From the NCBI GenBank assembly GCA_963969395.1, contig OZ017801.1, positions 560,501 to 624,500 on the forward strand: a DNA stretch of 64,000 nt, given 5' to 3'. Under the pieces are notes generated by a model. It was not told where the DNA came from and made no database searches. It was given only the letters and a program-made list of their open reading frames with translations. Shown piece after piece: positions 22,506 to 31,698 of the stretch. The position numbers and the translations under genes are program-made. The stretch is from Pseudoscleropodium purum (Eukaryota > Streptophyta > Bryopsida > Hypnales > Brachytheciaceae). Each line of letters opens with the position of its first letter. Within the stretch, counting starts at the first letter, position 1.

Positions 22506-25500
22506 TGTCGCAGCTTAAAATTTTGATTTTCTTAGTATACACCAAAATAGGAGCGGAAACTAGTCATTAGCTAACCGGATCCAATTAGGTGGAGAAGGAA
22601 AACTCAAAATTAGCACGGAATGTGAAGTAGTGGGCCTCTTGGATCTAATCCGGTCATGAGTAACTAACGACGGAAACGGAATGTAACACGGATTAGGTCT
22701 AGGATCGGATGATGATGATGAACCGGATTATGATGGTAAACCGGATTTATGATGACAAACCGGAAAGGGTCCAGGGAGTATAAAAGGAGGAGCTTTCACT
22801 GTTGCACCCCCTTTTAGAAACTCGACCTTGAGCGTGCGCGGTTGAGTTTTTGGAGTTTGTGCGTTTTGATTCCGGTTGAGATCGGAGAGAGAACGTGAGG
22901 AACGGGACATGCGGCTAGGAGAGAGTGAGGTAGATTCGAGTGGGAATGCCTCCGCTACGTAGGTCTAGACCATCGAGTCCCTCTGGAGGTGAGGTGAAGC
23001 TCCGGAAAGTTATTCCGGTTATTCCCTCCACAGAGCCGGAAAAGTCTGAACTCATGGATGATCTCAAAACCATGGGTTGCCTCGGGTTTGCCGAGAAACC
23101 CTGGGGTTTTAGGGAGGAGAGAATGGTCAAGGAGCTCCTCGGAAAACTGTCCAACCAGTTTGACAACACCGTGAGAGGAACTCCCGTCAGCTGGAACGAG
23201 GGGATGTGGAGAGCGGTTTACAGTTTCCGGGCAGGAGGTTTGGGGATGGCGAGCCGGAAGGATGAGTTTGTCCGAGGGAAGTTCAAGGGAGCCGTCAACC
23301 CGAAGGACGGATACGCGGTCGAGGATTGCTTGGATGACCGACACCGTCGGCTCCTGCAATTCCTGGTTCCGGTCCTTCACCCGGAAAAGCCGACCAGGGT
23401 GACGATCACCCTCGGCAACACCATTTTCGGTGCCCTCAGTGGTACCCGGAAAGTGGACTGGGCACGGATCATTTCCGATCTCGTGGCCCAGCTGGTTAGT
23501 AGGGTTGGGAAGAAAAGGGCCACTCCAGTGTGCCCTTACCTCTTCCACCTCTATCGGGAACACCAAGTCCTCACCGACACGGAGGAGAAGGTGTGGAAGA
23601 CTCAAGAAGTCCTCCTGAAGTATGGGGAGTCGGAGACGGATGACGAGGCCGAATTCGATTCCCGGTCAGACCGAGAGTCCAGCGAGGAAGAGGAGGAGCC
23701 GATGCCGCCGATCAAGCGACAGAAGTTGACGCCTCCATACAAGCGCGGGACGCCTCCCGATCAAGACAAGCTGGCCCCGGAAGAGAAACCGGAAGCCGAG
23801 AAGCTCGTTTCCGGGGGAGACCCGGAAATGCAAGATCCGTTCAACGGTCTGATCAACGTCCTCTGCAACATCAGGGCGGATTGGGAGGTCAAGCACAGGA
23901 CGCTTGAGGCGATCGGCAAGTTGGTGGGTGCGCCACCGGACAGCAAGTTGGCGGAACAGGTGGCGGAGTGCATCACGAATCCGGAAGAGAGCCGGAAGCA
24001 GGAAGCAGAGATCCGCCGGTTGCAGGAGGAGGTGGATAACCTGAAGGAAACTCTTTTTGCCTATCGGGAAGACGTGACGGCCTCCCGGGAGATGGCGGAG
24101 GAGACTCGGAAGATAGCCGAGCAGATCAAGGCGGTCTTGGGAGAGACCGGAACGGCCGCCGCCAAAGCGAAGCTCTTCGACGAGAAGATCCACGAAGAGA
24201 AGAAACTATCCGGTTCCCGGATGGTCCGGATTCTCGCGGACTTCGCTGAGCAGGTGGAGACGACAATGGTGGAGGGGCGGAAGGCTGTGGACCGGATCGA
24301 GGAGAGCAGCCGGAAGCTGACGGGAGCGACGTGCGACAAAGGTATTCATCTTTCTGACATCTCGCTACCGGATCTCTTTCCGGACGCGACCATTCAGAAG
24401 GATAGGAAGGATTGGACTCCTGAGTCCAAGAAGTCTGCACGGACTGGGACTCCGGGCACGAGACCGGATACCACCATCGACCTGGAGTCTCCACCCGGAC
24501 CGAATCCTGTTGAGGGGGAACGGGTCCGAAATTTGAGTGAAGTCTTCGAGGAGCTAGTCCCGGAGGTCGGAAGCCCGACGATAGGATCTAGAGTTGTAGG
24601 GTAGATAGGATTTTAATTTCAGTTAGGAGTAGGAGCGGATCCGGATCCGGATCCGGCTCAACAGTATTAGGTTAGACCGGAAGTTAGATTAGGGTGGCGG
24701 CGGACCCCCACGGGTTTTCCGCTCCTTTTTGTGCTTTTAGGGTTTTTACCCTTTGTATATAAATCGGTTCCTGAGATGGGAACTGGGAGTTGTTCATTTT
24801 GCAAACTTCTTGTACTTTTCTATTCTCTTCATTGTGTGTCTCTCTCCAGCGCGACAGGATTGTATGATGTGGAGTTAGGATAGTACGGGTTGGTTTGTGA
24901 GTGATTTCTCCCCTTGGTGTTTATTTTCCGATCCTAGGTGCATGTGAGTAGGTATCGAAGAGTTGGGAGTGAACTTAGTTCCTCAGCACGTCTAGAGTTC
25001 CAGGTTCCGGGTGAGAAAGCCGTTGTTAGGCTAGGCGGGTAGGGAGGGATTCCTTAGCTGCGCTAGAACTCCCGGGTGGGAAATCCGGTTGAGTGTCCGA
25101 TCTCCTGTGAGGTCTCACCACCCGTATGGGTAACGGAAGAACTTTAGTTGATGTTGGAACGGACGGGTGCACTTGTAACCACTTGTCTTCGCACGGATCG
25201 GAAGTAGCATCAAGGTCGTTGTAGTACGAGAGGGTCGAGTGTGGGGTCTTTGTGTGACCTACGACCCGGATTGCTATCTGGGTTGTTGTGAAGGACCAAA
25301 CCGGATCCGGATTAGCTTAGGAGTCTAGAAGGTAGGACAGTGGGTCTTTAGCCACTATAAGTCACGGAAGGAGTGGTGGGCCTACCACTCTCAAAATTAA
25401 GCGGCGACCCCTCTGATGGTGAAACAGAGGCAAAACCAAACCGGATAGGATTACGGGTACAGGATGACCATTCCGACCGGATTGGTCAGGACGGATTTCC

Positions 25501-25786
25501 AGGATCGGAAGTTGTGAGATCCTGGGATTTGGGTAATTGTATGCACCGGATAGTTAGTAGGACCGGAAGAAGGAGTAATCCGGTCTGTAGTTATCCGGTG
25601 TGGTAGTATTTCTGGTTCTAGATCTAGGACCGGAAAGTAAGATTGGGATACTGACTAAGCTTAACTGCTTAATAGAGCTAGATACTTCACAGGATCTCGT
25701 GGGTTCGATCTTTAGAGTCACTTAGTTATACTCTAGAGCGATTTTTGTGAGTATAATGGGGAATTGACCTGCCCTGTGCTGCGACA
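22506..25786 (+). repeat. 5' LTR
   Basis: TG...CA ends. It contains two TATA boxes: TATAAAAG at 22,779-22,786, upstream of the internal ORF, and TATATAAA at 24,756-24,763, downstream of it. The second, together with the leader at about 24,780-25,786, probably starts genomic RNA. The first could start a short mRNA for the ORF. Its first ~890 bp differ from the 3' LTR at many positions (at least 14 in the first ~270 bp), while the remaining ~2.2 kb differ at about four. Confidence 0.95.
22946..24604 (+). CDS. LTR-encoded protein, 552 aa, intact copy
   Basis: The ATG at 22,946 is the first in the LTR after the TATA box (160 bp upstream); an in-frame GTG two codons earlier is not needed. Layout: a globular N-terminal domain (about 20-235) with VTITLGNTIFGALSGTRKVDWARII and CPYLFHLYREHQVL; an acidic Ser/Glu stretch (about 240-260); a basic-proline linker; a second small domain (about 290-350, ALEAI/CITNPEES region); a coiled coil (about 350-470); and a Pro/Thr-rich tail. 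The N-terminal pattern loosely recalls plant-transposon-protein domains (Transposase_32/PMD type), which I cannot confirm. Homologous relics at 1,889, 4,860 and 46,718, and three copies in related LTRs, show it is a constant part of these elements. Its location within the LTR duplicates it at both ends. Function is unknown. Confidence 0.7.
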   Translation: MPPLRRSRPSSPSGGEVKLRKVIPVIPSTEPEKSELMDDLKTMGCLGFAEKPWGFREERMVKELLGKLSNQFDNTVRGTPVSWNEGMWRAVYSFRAGGLGMASRKDEFVRGKFKGAVNPKDGYAVEDCLDDRHRRLLQFLVPVLHPEKPTRVTITLGNTIFGALSGTRKVDWARIISDLVAQLVSRVGKKRATPVCPYLFHLYREHQVLTDTEEKVWKTQEVLLKYGESETDDEAEFDSRSDRESSEEEEEPMPPIKRQKLTPPYKRGTPPDQDKLAPEEKPEAEKLVSGGDPEMQDPFNGLINVLCNIRADWEVKHRTLEAIGKLVGAPPDSKLAEQVAECITNPEESRKQEAEIRRLQEEVDNLKETLFAYREDVTASREMAEETRKIAEQIKAVLGETGTAAAKAKLFDEKIHEEKKLSGSRMVRILADFAEQVETTMVEGRKAVDRIEESSRKLTGATCDKGIHLSDISLPDLFPDATIQKDRKDWTPESKKSARTGTPGTRPDTTIDLESPPGPNPVEGERVRNLSEVFEELVPEVGSPTIGSRVVG

Positions 25787-25797
25787 TGACAGAAATC

Positions 25798-25815
25798 TGG
25801 CGCCGCTGCCGGGGA
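25798..25815 (+). promoter_or_regulatory. primer-binding site (tRNA-Asp type)
   Basis: TGGCGCCGCTGCCGGGGA, 11 bp after the 5' LTR. It differs by one base from the TGGCGCCGTTGCCGGGGA form reported for Athila/Tat elements. Confidence 0.85.
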
Positions 25816-25932
25816 TCCTAAAGCTATCGGCTTTATTGCGGTACAGAAGAAGCTGAGTCAATAGTTCGTCTTTTCCGTGTTTTCATTTCTCGGATTGGGT
25901 TTTGTTTTCCGGCTGAATCTGGAAACTAACTC

Positions 25933-27066
25933 ATGAGAAGCGGAACAAGGAATACGAGAACGTCCGAGCGATTGAGAAGAAGAGAACGATCGGAAGAATC
26001 GCCTGAACCGGATCAGAGTGAACCGGATCTGCAAGATCCGGTTAACCGTCCGATTTTCGTGTCTGCATCCGCAGGAGAAAGCGAGAATCCGAGATCTGGT
26101 CATACGCCTACAGTTTCCGATCTAGATCCGGAACCGGACAGAGAAGATCCATTCCGAGAGGACGAAGACGTCGTGACTCGATTGAGATACAAGCGTTTTA
26201 AAGGTGACGGAAGCCAAGATGCGGATGACTGGCTGTGCGAGTTTGAGTCTACTGCACTCGCCAACCAGGAGAATGAGGCGGCCCAGCGAAGAATTTTCCA
26301 AGGATTGCTCAAGGGAGAAGCTCTTAAATGGTACCAGGATATTTCCGATCCGATCCGGAATAACTGGGATCAGTTGAGAACGGATTTCCTGCAAGCTTTC
26401 CGGGAGGTAGGAGGAGAAGCCAGAGCCTTGGGACGGCTTAGTACACTAACGATGAAATCATCCGAATCCGTGCGGAAGTATGGCCAGAGGGTGAAGGCGC
26501 TGATCCAGAAGCTGACCACGGAGATTGCTCCTAGTCTGCAGGTGGAGTGGTACGTTGCCGGATTACCCGAGTCGATGGGATTTCTGATTCGTCAGACGCG
26601 ACCTAGGACACTTAGAGATGCCATGGATGCTGCGGCTAATTACGAGAATTCCACTCAGTCACTCCGGAAGTCCTTGAGGAGGAGCGAGAAGCAAGAAAAG
26701 GGGAAGAACAAGAAAGGCGACCGGAAGTTGAAGCATCGTAAAAAGGTTTCCGATTCGGACAGCAGTTCCGAGAGTTCTGGAACGGAAGTTTCTGATCCGG
26801 ATTCATCGAGCTCGGATGATGAACAGAGTGTTTCACCTCCCCGACGTTCGCACAAGTCGAAGGGTCCTAGAGAGAAACGGGTTGTAAAAGTGAAGATGGA
26901 GGATTCGGATTCCAAGAAGATGATGAAGAGCATCCAAGAGTCTTTGGAGGCTATCAAGGTCAACATGGCTGAGAACCGGAAACCGAGACGGATCGTTCTG
27001 ACTTCTCGATCCAATGTCTGGTGCGGAAGATGTGGAGAACCGGGTCACTATCCAAGTGAATGCTAG
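25933..27066 (+). pseudogene. gag, N-terminal part, 377 codons to an in-frame TAG
   Basis: From ATG 25,933: an Arg/Glu/Asp-rich start, then a gag capsid-like domain (residues about 85-245) with the usual W..F......A, F..L...A..WY and LPESM..LIRQ spacing of plant gypsy gag. A Lys/Ser/Asp linker follows, then a CCHC zinc knuckle (CGRCGEPGHYPSEC) at the very end. The TAG at 27,064 follows immediately. The same frame stays open beyond it with two more knuckles, so the ancestral gag was longer. Confidence 0.85.
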
Positions 27067-27831
27067 CGAGCTGCCCAGAAGCACGTTCACTATGTGTATC
27101 CGGAAGAAGAGATCTACTACACCGTAGCAAACGAGGAAGAGGAGGAGATCTACCAAGTGCAGCCGACCTATGGTAGAGGAAAAGGGATCACGATTCCTTC
27201 CCGGTCCAACATGTTGAACCGGAACTTTTTACCGGGACCGAGTCAGGGGTTGGTAATGCAGCAGCCCGTGCGAGCCCTTGGTTACCCGGATAGACAAGTG
27301 GTGATTTGTTATGGCTGTGGAGAACCGGGACATTATGCCAACTCGTGTCCTAACAGGGGACTAGGGCAGGGTGCTCCGCGAACTCTTCCGTGCCAGAATT
27401 GCTAGGAGTATGGGCATCAGGAGGAGCAGTGTCCAAAGCCCATACAGCCAAGACCGGTTTACAAACAAGTTCAAATTCTTCCAAGGGAGCAGACCGCGCT
27501 CAACTATGGCCACTCAGCCGGAACGGAGAATCCGGAGAAGTGACGATGCGAGGTGGAACTGCCGGCGGAGACGGAGAGCTTGGTAAACCGGGTATCGACC
27601 CGCAGTTCCACCAGGAATCAACCCGAATGAGCTGTAAGGGGAAAGAAGAAAAAGCAAAGGAGGAGACAGAAATCGAGTAGTGATTCTGATCCTGTTTTTC
27701 AGAGACGGAGTCCAGAACCGGAGGAAGTTCACTTTGAGGAAGGGGTGGACCGGAACCGGATTCCGATCGACATCAGTGCAGAGATTCGGACGGAAATCTC
27801 TGGACCGGATGTGGTGACGAGTAAGAAGTAG
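27067..27831 (+). pseudogene. gag C-terminus and gag-pol linker, broken by four stops
   Basis: Same frame as gag and pol. It contains a second knuckle (CYGCGEPGHYANSC, about 27,309-27,350) and a third one split by a TAG inside it (CQNC, stop at 27,403-27,405, EYGHQEEQC). Further stops are TGA 27,541, TGA 27,628 and TAG 27,829. The frame is otherwise coherent, so gag and pol were one polyprotein. Confidence 0.7.
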
Positions 27832-30800
27832 GTTCGTTTCAGTAACACCCCAGTGGTTATCGATCCGGATATCCGTACTCATGAGTATGACATCATCCAG
27901 GACATCCGAGATCAACGGGCGAATGTTACGATTGGACAGCTCCTGCACGACAACGTGATGTACCAGAAGCTGATCCGAGATAGCTGGACACGGAAACGGA
28001 AGAAGAGGGTGAAACTCCCAGCGGTGGCAGTTAACTTCTCCCAACCGGAAGATTCCGGGGCTCCAGAGATCGGTGTGGAGATAGAAGGATGCCTGATTCC
28101 AAAGGTTCCCATCGATGGCGGATCTGGAGTCAACTTGATGTTGGAAGACACGGCATTTGAGTTAGGATTCACCACGATCGAAGCGACGGATCAAGTCCTT
28201 CGTATGGCGGATCAATCCCGAGTACATCCGGTTGGCAAACTTTCGCAAGTTCCAACCCGGATTGGAGGAACGGATTATCTGCTGAACTATGTCATCATCC
28301 GTGTGCACAAAGGAAGACCTTTTCCTATGTTATTGGGTAGACCTTGGTTATACTCTGCCCAAGTACTGGTGGATTGGGGAAACAAGGAACTGGTGGTTGG
28401 GAAACCTTCCATCCGGATACCTTGGTCCACGGAAAAGCATTTAGGAGAAACCAGCGACTCGGATGGTTACACATCGGATTGGACGGATTCGGAAGAGTCG
28501 ATTCCAAGCTATTATGTAGATCCATTCGAACACAAAACGGAGAAAAGTTTTGGGTTCTCTAATGCTGTGTTGGAGCATGATCCGGAAAAGCCTAGCAGTA
28601 CCATGGTGGAAGATCGATCCTTAGGAGAGTCAAGCGTTCCGCTCACAGCCGAGTGGATCACTCGACAGATCCAGGATGGAAACCTTCCCACGGGTGTAAG
28701 TGAGGAAACGATGAGACCGGAATGGGGAAATTTAGTTTCCGTTCCGGAAGAGGTTCACGAAGAGAAGATCAAACCGATCGTCTCGCCCATCGATTATGAG
28801 CAGGAGGAGGTTGAACCAGGCAAGTGCTTTTACTTGAGCAAGCTCATGCAAAGCACGGAGAAATCCGGTTACGTTCAACTTCTCCAGGAGTACCTCGATA
28901 TTTTTGCATGGGAGCCGTCTGATCTGAAGGGAATCCCCCCTCACTTAGGAGAGCATCACATTGACTTGACGGAAGGATCTATTCCGGTCCGTCAGCGACA
29001 GTACCGACTCAACCCGAAGTACTCGTTAATGGTCAAGGAAGAAATCGACCGGTTATTGGAAACCGGATTCATCTATCCGGTGAATAATTCCGAGTGGGTT
29101 TCCCCTATTGTGGTGGTTCCCAAGAAGTTGGGAACGGATGGGAAAGTTAAGATCCGGGTGTGTCAAGATTTCCGGAAATTGAACACAGCCACAAAGAAGG
29201 ATTACTTTCCCCTTCCATTTACTGACATCATTTTGGACCACGTGGCCGGACACGAATGTTACAGCTTTTTGGACGGATTTTCTGGTTACAACCAAGTGTT
29301 CATCCGACGGAGGGATCAGTTGAAGACCACGTTCACGACAGAATGGGGAACTTTCGCATTTACCTGGATGCCGTTTGGCCTGTGCAACGCACCCGGAACT
29401 TTCCAGCGGCTGATGATGGACATTTTCAAGGATTTTCTCCGCCATTTCATTGAGGTCTTCATTGATGACTTTGCAGTTTTTAGCGATCGGAAACTTCATC
29501 TCAAATGTTTGCGGAAGACGTTTCAAAGGTGCCAAGAAACCAATCTGAAATTACACCCCGGAAAGTGTTTTTTCGGAATGAGTTCCGGAATTTTGCTAGG
29601 GCACGTGGTGAGCCAAGCCGGATTACAAGCGGACTTGGAAAAGGTGAGAGCGGTTCTATCCTTGCTGCCTCCGACGAGCGTAAGGGAGATCCGTGGGTTT
29701 CTAGGGTGTGTGGGCTACTACCGTCGATTCATTGACGGATACGCCAAGAGGGCCATCCCTCTCACGGAACTACTCAAACAGGATACGGAATTTGTGTGGA
29801 CCGGAAAGCGAGAGCAGGCCTTCGAAGATCTGAAGACTCAGCTTGCTAGAGCTCCGATCCTTTCCGTTCCGGATTGGACGAAAGAGTTCCATGTTACCAT
29901 CGACGCATCCGGTTGGTGTCTGGGATCCATTCTTTGGCAGTTCGACACGGAGAAGCGTGAGAATTCGATTTACTATGCGAGCAGGCAAATGAGCTTGGTG
30001 GAACGGAATTACACCACCACAGAACGAGAAGCTCTGGCGGTCGTGTATTCTTGTAAGAAGTTCCGACATTATTTGCTAGGGTACAAGGTAATTTTTCACA
30101 CAGATCATGATTCCTTGAAATACCTCGTGAACAAACCGGATTTGTCAGGTCGGATTGCTAGATGGATTTTGCTTTTACAAGAGTTTAATTATGAGGTCGT
30201 AGTGAAACCCGGGAAAGCAAACTCGAACGCGGATTACCTCTCGAGACAAAGAGGACAGGAATCCGTGGCGGATATTTCCGCTGAGTTTCCGGATGAGTTT
30301 CCGGATTCTCTGGAAATTCCGGTTGAATTGGAGAAACCGGATTTTCCCTTGATAGAAGTTTTTCACCTAAGCAACGAGTCTGTTTCGGAGTTCTGGGATA
30401 TCATTAGCTATTTAGTGAATTCCAAATATCCGGAACAGATGAGTCTAGAGGAGAAAGAAATCTTTCAGAGAAAAGCGGCTCCTTATACCATGATTAGGGG
30501 AGTCCTTTTCAAGTTAGGGGCGGATGACGTCCTTAGGCGATGCTTGGAACCTTTGGACCGGAAGAAAGTCATCCGGGCACTCCATTGCGGGAGTTCCGGA
30601 GGACATTTTGCCTTTGTTACTACGGTGAACCGGATCCGATCCGCCGGATACTGGTGGCCGTATGTACACAGGGATGTGAGGAATTTTGTTCGGAGTTGCG
30701 ATCAGTGTCAGCGGACAGGAGCACCATCTTTCCGGAACCATTGGCCGCTCACTCCCATAATTCCCTTAGCACCGTTTGAGAAATGGGGGATCGACTTTAC

Positions 30801-31662
30801 TGGACCCATTTTTCCGGTCAGTGCTAGGAAGAAGAGGTACATAATCCTAGCCACGGATTACGCGACCAAGTGGGTGGAGGCCAGAGCAACTCGGAAAAAC
30901 GATGCCGAGACTTCCGCGTCCTTTTTGTTTGAAGAAATCCTCATGCGATTTGGCCACCCACTGGAGTTGGTCAGTGATAGAGGAACCCATTTCCTCAATG
31001 ACGTCATCTCCGACCTAACTACCAAGTATCTTATCAAGCACCGGAAGACGACTCCTTATAATCCAAAGGCGAATGGATTAATCGAGCGGGCAAACGGAAT
31101 TATTGGAAAGATCTTGAACAAGATGGTTTCCGCTCACAAGACGGATTGGGACCGGAAACTACCTTCGGCCGTGCATGCGTACAATACGGCGGAAAAGAGC
31201 ACAACCGGAAAAACGCCCTACTTTTTGGTCTTTGGCCAAAACACAGTTCATGGGGTGGAGTTAGAAGTGGAGACTTTCCGTGTCATGGCAGCCCGGAATG
31301 CGGAGACCAGAATGGATATACTTCCGCGACTCCTCGCGATTGAAGAACTGGAAGAAACCCGGATTGCAGCTCTTGAGAGAACCATGGAAGTGCAATTCAA
31401 ACGCAAGAAAGATTATGACCGGAAACTTCCAGTTGATCATGGAATCCAGGAAGGCGGTCTTGTGCTAGTTTATGACAACCGTCACAAAGAGTTTCCAGGA
31501 AAATTGCATACCCGATGGATGGGACCTTTCCGAGTCATTCAAATTTTTCAAAATGGGTCTTTGCAACTTGCGAATTTGCAGGGCCAGTGGCTTGACACTC
31601 GTGTGAACGGATCAAGGGTGAAAAAGTATTCGGCGGCTACTTCTTCGACTGAAGGTCAATGA
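27832..31662 (+). CDS. gypsy pol: protease, reverse transcriptase, RNase H, integrase
   Basis: Open from 27,832 to 31,662; the first in-frame GTG (27,853) starts a 1,269-residue numbering used here. Protease: IDGGSGVN at 87-94. Reverse transcriptase about 375-560, with VCQDFRKLN, the FSGYNQ block, and FIDD (catalytic pair D538/D539; Phe for the usual Tyr). RNase H with D684 (IDASG), TTEREAL and HTDHDSL. Integrase: H/H then CDQC zinc finger (about 940-955), then D981 (GIDFTGP), D1042 (SDRG) and E1078 (LIERANG), giving the D,D(35)E spacing. No chromodomain follows. This domain set is complete and catalytic residues are present, but the upstream stops prevent a gag-pol product from this copy. 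Confidence 0.93.
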   Translation, partial: VRFSNTPVVIDPDIRTHEYDIIQDIRDQRANVTIGQLLHDNVMYQKLIRDSWTRKRKKRVKLPAVAVNFSQPEDSGAPEIGVEIEGCLIPKVPIDGGSGVNLMLEDTAFELGFTTIEATDQVLRMADQSRVHPVGKLSQVPTRIGGTDYLLNYVIIRVHKGRPFPMLLGRPWLYSAQVLVDWGNKELVVGKPSIRIPWSTEKHLGETSDSDGYTSDWTDSEESIPSYYVDPFEHKTEKSFGFSNAVLEHDPEKPSSTMVEDRSLGESSVPLTAEWITRQIQDGNLPTGVSEETMRPEWGNLVSVPEEVHEEKIKPIVSPIDYEQEEVEPGKCFYLSKLMQSTEKSGYVQLLQEYLDIFAWEPSDLKGIPPHLGEHHIDLTEGSIPVRQRQYRLNPKYSLMVKEEIDRLLETGFIYPVNNSEWVSPIVVVPKKLGTDGKVKIRVCQDFRKLNTATKKDYFPLPFTDIILDHVAGHECYSFLDGFSGYNQVFIRRRDQLKTTFTTEWGTFAFTWMPFGLCNAPGTFQRLMMDIFKDFLRHFIEVFIDDFAVFSDRKLHLKCLRKTFQRCQETNLKLHPGKCFFGMSSGILLGHVVSQAGLQADLEKVRAVLSLLPPTSVREIRGFLGCVGYYRRFIDGYAKRAIPLTELLKQDTEFVWTGKREQAFEDLKTQLARAPILSVPDWTKEFHVTIDASGWCLGSILWQFDTEKRENSIYYASRQMSLVERNYTTTEREALAVVYSCKKFRHYLLGYKVIFHTDHDSLKYLVNKPDLSGRIARWILLLQEFNYEVVVKPGKANSNADYLSRQRGQESVADISAEFPDEFPDSLEIPVELEKPDFPLIEVFHLSNESVSEFWDIISYLVNSKYPEQMSLEEKEIFQRKAAPYTMIRGVLFKLGADDVLRRCLEPLDRKKVIRALHCGSSGGHFAFVTTVNRIRSAGYWWPYVHRDVRNFVRSCDQCQRTGAPSFRNHWPLTPIIPLAPFEKWGIDFTGPIFPVSARKKRYIILATDYATKWVEARATRKNDAETSASFLFEEILMRFGHPLELVSDRGTHFLNDVISDLTTKYLIKHRKTTPYNPKANGLIERANGIIGKILNKMVSAHKTDWDRKLPSAVHAYNTAEKSTTGKTPYFLVFGQNTVHGVELEVETFRVMAARNAETRMDILPRLLAIEELEETRIAALERTMEVQFKRKKDYDRKLPVDHGIQEGGLVLVYDNRHKEFPGKLHTRWMGPFRVIQIFQNGSLQLANLQGQWLDTRVNGSRVKKYSAATSSTEGQ

Positions 31663-31698
31663 TGTTCGCGGGGACGCTCACAGATGAGGAAGGGGTAA

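Noticed and set aside
27064..27831. Programmed UAG readthrough between gag and pol, as in murine leukaemia virus
   Set aside because: Five stops of two kinds occur in the segment, one inside a zinc knuckle. Decay is the simpler reading.
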